Assembly: GCA_022013895.1 (NCBI GenBank)
Contig: JAKLPK010000131.1
Span: 1 to 43,916 of the forward strand
Source: Cellulomonas sp.
GTDB taxonomy: Bacteria > Actinomycetota > Actinomycetes > Actinomycetales > Cellulomonadaceae
DNA: 43,916 bases
Reading direction: 5' to 3'
Shown here: in pieces, positions 37,077-43,916 of the stretch
Layout of the letters: each line of letters starts with the position of its first letter
How positions within the stretch are numbered: the stretch's first letter is position 1
Made by a program: the position numbers and the translations under genes
The notes under the pieces: generated by a model
What the model was told of the DNA's origin: nothing
Seen by the model: the letters and a program-made list of their open reading frames with translations, nothing else
Database searches by the model: none

Positions 37077-38303
37077 TCAGTCGGCGGACTCCTGGGCGAG
37101 GCGGTCGAGGGCGAGGCCGGCGAGCACCGCGGGGCCGACGGCCAGTGCAGCATCGGCGTACCGGGCCTGGGCCGAGTGGTTGTACGCCGCGGTCGCCGGG
37201 TCGGCACCGGGGGGTGTGGCGCCCAGGCCGAAGAACGCCCCCGGCACCTGCTCGAGCACGTAGGAGAAGTCCTCCGCGCCCGGGATGGGTGAGGGTGCCA
37301 TCGCGTACGCGCGTTCACCGAACAGTCCGACGGTGACCTCGGCGGTGCGGTCCACCTCGCCGGCGGTGTTCACCGTCACCGGGTAGCCGGGTTCGTACTC
37401 GACCGTGGCGGTCAGCCCGTGCGCGGCGGCGATGTGCTCGGCCACCCGCTGGACACCGGCCGCGAGCTTCTCCCGCCCGAGGGGGGAGAACGAGCGCAGC
37501 GTCACCTCGATGAGCGCCTGCGCCGGGATCACGTTGTTGACGGTCCCCGCCTGCAGGTGCCCGACGGTCACCACCACCGGGTCGAACACGTCGAACTCAC
37601 GGGTCACCATCTGCTGCAGCGCGAGCACGATCGAGGCGGCGACCGGCACCGGGTCCGCCGCCAGGTGCGGCATCGAACCGTGCCCGCCCCGCCCGTTCAC
37701 CGTGATCCGGGCCGAGTCGGCCGCGGCCAGCATCGGACCGGGCCGGGAGATCACCAGACCGGCCGGCAGCAACGAGCTCATCACGTGCAGCCCGTAGGCG
37801 GCGACCACCCGCTCACCGGCCGCGTCGAGCACGCCCTCCTCGATCATCAGCCGGGCGCCGCCGTCGCCCTCCTCGCCGGGCTGGAACATGAAGACCACCG
37901 ACCCGGCGATCTCCTCACGACGGGCGGCCAGCAGCCGAGCCGCGCCGACCAGACCCGACGTGTGCATGTCGTGACCGCAGGCGTGCATCACGCCGACGTT
38001 CTGCGAGGTGAACTCCTCGCCGGTGTCCTCGGTGACGGGCAGACCGTCCATGTCACCGCGCAGCAGCACCGCCGGACCGGGCCGGGCCCCGCGCAGCACC
38101 GCGACCACCGAGGTGAGCGCCGTCCCGGTGTTCACCTCCAGGCCGAGGGGGGCGAGCGCGTCGAGCACCAGCCGCTGGGTCGCCGGCAGCTGCAGCCCGA
38201 GCTCGGGGGTGCGGTGCAGCGCGCGGCGCAGCGCCGCCACCTCCGGCAGCTGGGCAGCGGCCTCGGTCCGCAGGGCGGTCAGGGTCTGCTCCGACAGGTA
38301 CAT
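37077..38303 (-). CDS. M20-family amidohydrolase / peptidase
   Basis: LRRALHRTPELGLQLPATQRLV..LLRGDMDGLPVTEDTGEEFTSQNVGVMHACGHDMHTSGLVGAARLLA..FMFQPGEEGDGGARLMIEEGVL..PGAEDFSYVLEQVPGAFFGLG. Confidence 0.94.
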   Translation of the reverse strand: MYLSEQTLTALRTEAAAQLPEVAALRRALHRTPELGLQLPATQRLVLDALAPLGLEVNTGTALTSVVAVLRGARPGPAVLLRGDMDGLPVTEDTGEEFTSQNVGVMHACGHDMHTSGLVGAARLLAARREEIAGSVVFMFQPGEEGDGGARLMIEEGVLDAAGERVVAAYGLHVMSSLLPAGLVISRPGPMLAAADSARITVNGRGGHGSMPHLAADPVPVAASIVLALQQMVTREFDVFDPVVVTVGHLQAGTVNNVIPAQALIEVTLRSFSPLGREKLAAGVQRVAEHIAAAHGLTATVEYEPGYPVTVNTAGEVDRTAEVTVGLFGERAYAMAPSPIPGAEDFSYVLEQVPGAFFGLGATPPGADPATAAYNHSAQARYADAALAVGPAVLAGLALDRLAQESAD

Positions 38304-38304
38304 G

Positions 38305-39606
38305 TCAGCTCTTCTCGTCGACGAGGAACGGTTCGCCCGCACGGGTGCCGGCCAGGGTGTCCACCGGGTACATCAACCGCTGCGACACGAGCCACGAGCC
38401 GACCGCCGAGACGGTCAGGCCGAGCGCCGCGTACACCGGCACCAGACCCAGCTCGTCACTCTTCACGAGCCACTCGGCGATGTACAGGAACGTGCCGCCG
38501 AACAGCGCGATCGCCAGACCGGCAGGCACCCCCAGACCGACGGCGCGGATCGGCACCGGGAACAGCCGGGCCCCGGCCACCGGTGTGACCCCGAGCTGCA
38601 GACCGACGCAGGCGGTGAAGATCGGCGCCGCGACCAGGTAGGGCAGCACACCGCTGGACAGGCCCCACATGAGCGGCACCACGAGGACGGCCGCGGCGGT
38701 GAACCCGGCCCGGATCACCGGGATCGGCCCGAACCGGTCGGCCAGGAACCCCGAGGCGATCATCGCCACCAGCAGTGTCACCAGCGCGACGGTGTGCAGG
38801 CTGGTCGCGGCCGCCTCGGTGTACCGCCCGGTGTGGGCGGCGAACTGCGGGAGGTAGACGCTGCCGAAGTAGACGCCCATGGTCGATCCGATGGTGAGCA
38901 TGAAGGCGAGTGCCATCCGCGGCGCATGCTTGACCAGCTGCGGGCCGATCGGATCCGCGCCCGCCGCCCTGGCCTTCTCGAACACCTCGGACTCCGGGAC
39001 TCCGCTGCGGATCCAGACGGCCAGCAGCGCGCACGCCGCGGTGACCCCGAAGGCGATCCGCCAGCCGCCCTCGCGCACCCCGTCGGCACCGAGCACGCCG
39101 AGCAGCACGGCGAGCACGATGGTGCCGGCGAGCGTGCCGAGGGCGTCCCCGGAGTAGGCGAAGGCGCCGTAGCGGTGCCGTCGGTCGGTCGGGGCCACCT
39201 CGACGACGTAGGTCGCAGCGGTGGCCACCTCACCGCCCATCGCGATGCCCTGCAGCAGCCGGGCCAGCACGACGACGACCCCCGCCCACGCACCGGCCAC
39301 CGCATGGGTCGGTGCGAGCGCGATGACGGCCGATCCGAGGGCGATGAGGCTCACCGAGGCCATCAGCCCGGTCCGCCGTCCGCGCGAGTCGGTGATCCGC
39401 CCCATGACGAAGGAACCGACCGGGCGGGCGACGAACCCCACCGCGAACACGAGGTAGGCGCTGAGCACCTGGGTCACCGGGTCGCTGCCGGCGAAGACCT
39501 GCCCGGCGAAGTACGGGGCGAGCAGCCCGTACATGGTCCAGTCCAGTGATTCGACGAAGATCCCCGCGGTGCTCGCGGTGACCACCCGCCACCGTGCTAC
39601 GGCCAT
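38305..39606 (-). CDS. MFS transporter, metabolite:H+ symporter-like
   Basis: VVTASTAGIFVESLDWTMYGLLAPYFAGQVF...VARPVGSFVMGRITDSRGRRTGLMASVSLIALGSAVIAL; multiple TM segments. Confidence 0.92.
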   Translation of the reverse strand: MAVARWRVVTASTAGIFVESLDWTMYGLLAPYFAGQVFAGSDPVTQVLSAYLVFAVGFVARPVGSFVMGRITDSRGRRTGLMASVSLIALGSAVIALAPTHAVAGAWAGVVVVLARLLQGIAMGGEVATAATYVVEVAPTDRRHRYGAFAYSGDALGTLAGTIVLAVLLGVLGADGVREGGWRIAFGVTAACALLAVWIRSGVPESEVFEKARAAGADPIGPQLVKHAPRMALAFMLTIGSTMGVYFGSVYLPQFAAHTGRYTEAAATSLHTVALVTLLVAMIASGFLADRFGPIPVIRAGFTAAAVLVVPLMWGLSSGVLPYLVAAPIFTACVGLQLGVTPVAGARLFPVPIRAVGLGVPAGLAIALFGGTFLYIAEWLVKSDELGLVPVYAALGLTVSAVGSWLVSQRLMYPVDTLAGTRAGEPFLVDEKS

Positions 39607-39717
39607 CGCGACTCCTTGTTCGATCCCACCCCGGCGCCGACGCGCAGGCTATCGCCCCGGCCGGACGGGGCACCGCGACCCGAGGGCGGGTGCCGGTACC
39701 GCCGTATCGTGGTGCGG

Positions 39718-42120
39718 ATGGTCACGTTCACCTCGGCCCTGCGGGCGCGCTCGGACACCGAGCTCGTCGAGCTGCTGCGCCGGCGACCTGACCTGGCCTC
39801 GCCGTCACCGTCCACCTTCGCCTCGCTCGCGGTGCGGGCGACCAGCCGGGCGGGGCTGGAACGGGCGCTGACCCGGCTCGACGCGGCCGCGCTGCAGGTG
39901 CTCGAAGCCGTCGTCGCGCTCGGTGAGCCGGTGGACCGGGCGGCCGTGCTCGACGCCGTCGCCGGCCCCGGACCGGGCCGGGGGACCGTCGAGCGGTCGC
40001 TGGCCGATGTGCTGGTGCGGGCCCTGCTGTGGGAGGACGCCGACGGGTTGCACGCGGCACCCGGTCTGGCCGAACAGCTCGGTCCCTACCCGGCGGGCCT
40101 GGCTCCGGCCGATCCGCGGGTGGACCGCAGCGCACCGCAGGACGTCGAGGCCGCGCTCGCCCAGGCACCCCCGGGTGCCCGTCCGGTGCTCGACGCGCTC
40201 ACCTGGGGTCCGCCGGTAGGTCAGCGCCCCGCACCGGCGACCCGGGCCGATACGGCCGTGGCGTGGCTGGTGTCGCGTGGGCTGCTGGCCCAGGCCGGCG
40301 GGCGGCGGGTGGTGCTGCCCAGACCGGTCGCGCTCAGCCTGCGCGGCGGACGCACCCATCGGGCACCGGCACTTCCCCCGGCCCCCGACGCGGGTACCCG
40401 GCTGCTGCCGCTCGAGGTGGTGGCCGCCGAATCGGCGAGCGCCGCCGCCGTCGTCGTCCGGCTGGTGACCAGGCTGCTCACGGTGTGGGGTGATCCGCCG
40501 CCCGCGTTGCGCTCCGGTGGTCTGGGGGTCCGCGACCTGCGCCGCACGGCCACCGACCTCGGGGTCGATGAGCAGGTCGCCGCCTTCGTCATCGAGCTGT
40601 CGGCGGCGGCCGGGCTCGTCGGGCACGAGGTCGTCGGCCCCGTACCGGCGTTCGCGCCCACCCAGGACGGTGACGACTGGCTGAACCTCGAGCTGGCCGT
40701 CCGGTGGTCGCTGCTGGCCCGCGCCTGGCTCGGTACGGCACGCGCACCGTGGTTGGTCGGCACCAAGGACGAACGCGGGTCGACCCGCACCGCACTGCAC
40801 CCCGACGGCCAGCGGCCGTGGGTCCCTGCGCTGCGCCGGTCGGTGCTGGACACCCTGGCCCTGCTCCCGGCCGGGAGCGCGCCGACCGCCGACGGGGTAC
40901 GCCGTCGGCTCGCCTGGCGCACCCCACGGGCCGTTCCACCGGTGGCTGCCGTGGAGGCGCTGCTCGTGGAGGCCGGCCGGCTCGGGGTGCTCGGCGCGGG
41001 GGCGTTGTCCGCCGCGGGCCGCGCACTGCTCGAACCGTCCGACGACCCCGCGGCCAGGCTCGCCGCGGACCTGCCGGAACCCGTCGACCGGATCCTGCTC
41101 CAGGGCGATCTGACCGGTGTGGTCCCGGGACGCCCGACCGATGACCTCGCGGCGCTGCTCGAACGCACGAGCGAGGTCGAGTCCCGCGGCGGGGCGCTCA
41201 CGGTGCGGTTCACGGCCGGTTCGGTGAGCGGTGCGCTCGACGCCGGTCTCGACCCCGACGAGCTGCTCGCCCGGTTGGCCGAGGCGTCCCTGGTGCCCGT
41301 CCCGCAGCCGCTCGAGTACCTGGTGCGGGACACCGCCCGACGCCACGGGCGGTTGCGCATCGGTGCCGCCGCCAGCTACCTGCGCAGCGCCGACCCGGCG
41401 CTGCTGGCACCGCTGGTGGGCGACCCCAGGCTGGTCGGGCTCGGCCTGGCCGTCCTGGCCCCGACGGTGCTGGTGGCCCAGGTGTCGGCCGTCGAGCTGG
41501 CGCAGGCGCTGCGGGCCGCCGGCCTGTCACCGGTGACCGAGGCCCCCGACGGGCATGTGCTCGACCTGGCGGCACCGCCCCGTCGGGCCCGTCCGCGGGC
41601 CCATCGTCCGGCGCCGGACGCGCACGACCCGGGCCCCGGCCTGGCCGCCGTGGTCGCGGTGCTGCGGTCCGCCGATGTGCTCGCCGATGACGAACCGCCC
41701 ACCGGCCGCTCGTCCGCCGCGGGGCTCCCCGCCGCGGGGCTCCCCGCCGCGGGGCTCTCCGCCGCGGGCGACCGCACCGGTTCCGGCCAGGCCTCCCGCG
41801 GTGGCACGGGCCGCACCCGGCCGGGAGCCCCGCCTGCACCGGCCGGCGGGACCCCACCGCCGCCCGCCGGAACAGCCGAGCCTGCCGCGGCGTTGCTGCT
41901 GCTGCGCGAGGCGCTCACCGAGCGGCAGGAGGTCTGGGTCGAGATGGTCGGACCTTCGGGCGCGCTCCAGCGCCGGCTGCTGCGCCCGGTCCGCCTGGAG
42001 GGCGGCCGGCTGCGGGCGCTGGACACCGCACGCGAGGCCGAGCTCACCGTGGCCGTGCACCGCATCGCCTCGGTGACCCGGGCCTCCACCACACCTTCGA
42101 CCACCGGGAGCGCCCCGTGA
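39718..42120 (+). CDS. Helicase-associated/XPB-SSL2-like domain protein paired with XPB helicase
   Basis: MVTFTSALRARSDTELVELLRRRPDLASPSPSTFASLAVRATSRAGLERALTRLDAAALQVLEAVVAL; 800 aa immediately upstream of and overlapping the XPB helicase gene. Confidence 0.82.
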   Translation: MVTFTSALRARSDTELVELLRRRPDLASPSPSTFASLAVRATSRAGLERALTRLDAAALQVLEAVVALGEPVDRAAVLDAVAGPGPGRGTVERSLADVLVRALLWEDADGLHAAPGLAEQLGPYPAGLAPADPRVDRSAPQDVEAALAQAPPGARPVLDALTWGPPVGQRPAPATRADTAVAWLVSRGLLAQAGGRRVVLPRPVALSLRGGRTHRAPALPPAPDAGTRLLPLEVVAAESASAAAVVVRLVTRLLTVWGDPPPALRSGGLGVRDLRRTATDLGVDEQVAAFVIELSAAAGLVGHEVVGPVPAFAPTQDGDDWLNLELAVRWSLLARAWLGTARAPWLVGTKDERGSTRTALHPDGQRPWVPALRRSVLDTLALLPAGSAPTADGVRRRLAWRTPRAVPPVAAVEALLVEAGRLGVLGAGALSAAGRALLEPSDDPAARLAADLPEPVDRILLQGDLTGVVPGRPTDDLAALLERTSEVESRGGALTVRFTAGSVSGALDAGLDPDELLARLAEASLVPVPQPLEYLVRDTARRHGRLRIGAAASYLRSADPALLAPLVGDPRLVGLGLAVLAPTVLVAQVSAVELAQALRAAGLSPVTEAPDGHVLDLAAPPRRARPRAHRPAPDAHDPGPGLAAVVAVLRSADVLADDEPPTGRSSAAGLPAAGLPAAGLSAAGDRTGSGQASRGGTGRTRPGAPPAPAGGTPPPPAGTAEPAAALLLLREALTERQEVWVEMVGPSGALQRRLLRPVRLEGGRLRALDTAREAELTVAVHRIASVTRASTTPSTTGSAP
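41716..41766 (+). repeat. In-frame 15-bp coding repeat (AAGLP-type)
   Basis: GCCGCGGGGCTCCCC repeated about 3 times, translated AAGLPAAGLPAAGLSAAG. Confidence 0.85.
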
Positions 42121-43763
42121 ACGACGGGCCACTGATCGTCCAGTCGGACTCGACCCTGCTGCTGGAGGTCGCGCACGAGCTGGCCGACGAGTGCCGCAAG
42201 GCCGTCGCACCGTTCGCCGAGCTGGAGCGGGCGCCCGAGCACGTGCACACCTACCGGCTGACCCCGTTGGGCCTGTGGAACGCACGCGCCGCAGGGCACG
42301 ACGCCGAGCAGGTGGTCGATGTGCTCCTCAAGTACAGCCGCTACCCGGTGCCGCACGCCCTGCTGGTCCAGGTGGCCGAGACGATGGACCGCTACGGGCG
42401 GCTCCAGCTGATCGACGACCCGGTGCACGGGCTGGTGCTGCACGCGGTCGACCCGGCGGTGCTGGTCGAGGTGATGCGCAGCGCCCGCACGAAGGGTCTG
42501 CTGGGCGAGCGCATCGACTCCTCCGATGTCGCTGTGCACCCCTCCCAGCGCGGGCACCTCAAGCAGGTCCTGGTCAAGCTCGGCTGGCCCGCGGAGGACC
42601 TGGCCGGGTACGTGGACGGTGAGGCGCACCCGATCGCACTGCGCGAGGACGGCTGGCACCTGCGGCCGTACCAGCAGCATGCGGTCGACACGTTCTTCCA
42701 CGGCGGTTCGGGCGTCGTGGTGCTGCCCTGCGGGGCCGGCAAGACGCTCGTCGGGGCGGGTGCCATGGCCCGGTCCAAGACGACCACGCTCATCCTGGTG
42801 ACGAACACCGTGAGCGCCCGGCAGTGGCGTGACGAGCTGCTGGCCCGCACCACCCTCACCGAGGACGAGATCGGCGAGTACTCCGGTGCCCGCAAGCAGG
42901 TGCGCCCGGTGACCATCGCCACCTACCAGGTGCTCACCACCAAGCGGAAGGGCGTCTACACGCACCTCGAGCTGCTGGACGCCCGCGACTGGGGCCTCAT
43001 CCTCTACGACGAGGTGCACCTGCTCCCGGCCCCGGTGTTCCGGATGACGGCCGACCTCCAGGCCCGGCGCCGCCTGGGTCTGACCGCGACGCTGGTCCGC
43101 GAGGACGGCCGCGAGGACGAGGTGTTCTCCCTCATCGGCCCCAAGCGGTACGACGCCCCGTGGAAGGACATCGAGGCGCAGGGCTACATCGCCCCGGCCA
43201 CCTGCATCGAGGTCCGCCTCACCCTGCCCGACGACGCCCGGATGACCTACGCGACCGCCGAACCGGAGGACCGGTACCGCCTGGCGGCCACCGCACCGGG
43301 CAAGCTCGGCGTGGTCTCGCGTCTGGTCGCGGCCCATGCCGGTGCGCCGACGCTGGTCATCGGCCAGTACCTGGACCAGCTGCACGAGCTGGCCGAGCAC
43401 CTGGGCGCCGACCTCATCACCGGTGAGACCACGGTCCGCGAGCGCCAGCGCCTCTACGCGGCGTTCCGGACGGGCGAGATCAGCCTGCTCGTCGTGTCCA
43501 AGGTGGCGAACTTCTCGGTGGACCTGCCCGAGGCGAGTGTCGCGATCCAGGTCTCCGGTTCGTTCGGCTCGCGTCAGGAGGAGGCCCAGCGCCTCGGCCG
43601 GCTGCTGCGGCCCAAGTCCGACGGCCACGCCGCGACGTTCTACACCGTCGTCGCCCGGGACACCGTCGACCAGGAGTTCGCCGCCCACCGCCAGCGCTTC
43701 CTCGCCGAGCAGGGCTACGCCTACTCCATCATCGACGCCGAAGACCTCCGCCCCACCCCCTGA
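42117..43763 (+). CDS. DNA repair helicase XPB
   Basis: LRPYQQHAVDTFFHGGSGVVVLPCGAGKTLVGAGAMA..LVTNTVSARQWRDELL..LILYDEVHLLPAPVFRMTADLQARRRLGLTATLVREDGREDEVFSLIGPKRYDAPWKDIEAQGYIAPATC..QVSGSFGSRQEEAQRLGRLLRPK. Confidence 0.97.
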   Translation: MNDGPLIVQSDSTLLLEVAHELADECRKAVAPFAELERAPEHVHTYRLTPLGLWNARAAGHDAEQVVDVLLKYSRYPVPHALLVQVAETMDRYGRLQLIDDPVHGLVLHAVDPAVLVEVMRSARTKGLLGERIDSSDVAVHPSQRGHLKQVLVKLGWPAEDLAGYVDGEAHPIALREDGWHLRPYQQHAVDTFFHGGSGVVVLPCGAGKTLVGAGAMARSKTTTLILVTNTVSARQWRDELLARTTLTEDEIGEYSGARKQVRPVTIATYQVLTTKRKGVYTHLELLDARDWGLILYDEVHLLPAPVFRMTADLQARRRLGLTATLVREDGREDEVFSLIGPKRYDAPWKDIEAQGYIAPATCIEVRLTLPDDARMTYATAEPEDRYRLAATAPGKLGVVSRLVAAHAGAPTLVIGQYLDQLHELAEHLGADLITGETTVRERQRLYAAFRTGEISLLVVSKVANFSVDLPEASVAIQVSGSFGSRQEEAQRLGRLLRPKSDGHAATFYTVVARDTVDQEFAAHRQRFLAEQGYAYSIIDAEDLRPTP

Positions 43764-43916
43764 CCCCCTCCCACCCCTCCCCCACCCCCCAACCGCCACA
43801 GCCCGCAGCAGCTGGTCGCTCAGGAGCCCCTCCCCCGGCGTGTCGCTGCCCCGGGCGCCCAGTTCCGTTCCCCCGCCCCACTTGCTCACGTTTCCCGGCG
43901 AGCCGATGACCAGGGA

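Noticed and set aside
41716-41766. Intergenic-type regulatory repeat
   Set aside because: The 15-bp unit is in frame inside a CDS (AAGLP repeats), so it is better explained as a low-complexity linker.
41376-43889. 837-aa minus-strand ORF antisense to XPB
   Set aside because: Antisense of a well-conserved helicase; biased composition; only the right-edge portion outside XPB remains unexplained and is listed separately.

Overview
High-GC actinobacterial chromosome segment; the gene set suggests a motile Cellulomonas-like member of Micrococcales, but I could not verify the taxon. Roughly the first 29.5 kb is a flagellar locus. On the minus strand, read from high to low coordinates, it runs: glycosyltransferases, fliC, fliD, fliS, a small helical protein, a secreted protein and a lipoprotein, then flgB-flgC-fliE-fliF-fliG-fliH-fliI-fliJ, an NlpC/P60 hydrolase, fliK and flgD (truncated by the window edge). 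On the plus strand are glf (UDP-galactopyranose mutase), an EAL-HDOD gene, and flgN-flgK-flgL-fliW followed by a second EAL-HDOD gene. A FliA/WhiG-type sigma factor lies divergent to flgN. The remainder is the actinobacterial DUF2530 / sacsin-like ATPase / DUF3027 / cold-shock neighbourhood, two tandem EAL-HDOD genes, an M20 amidohydrolase, an MFS transporter and an XPB helicase pair. The main discovery-type signals are: (i) four EAL-HDOD proteins in 15 kb, two with a degenerate EAL site and two that seem to keep it; (ii) a recurring sigma-28-like motif, NTCA-N16/17-NCCGAT, upstream of fliC, flgB and flgN and also of three glycosyltransferase transcription units, glf and three EAL-HDOD genes, suggesting one regulon joining the flagellum, a probable galactofuranose-type glycosylation set and c-di-GMP-type proteins; (iii) a perfect CRP-type palindrome TGTGATCGAGATCACA between the sigma gene and flgN; (iv) a shared CCCATGGAAGGG element in the fliC and fliS leaders that looks like a CsrA-type GGA loop, with fliW in the window but no csrA; (v) a 26-bp perfect palindrome overlapping a glycosyltransferase promoter. 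No rRNA, tRNA, CRISPR or mobile element was found. All motif claims were made by eye and need computation.
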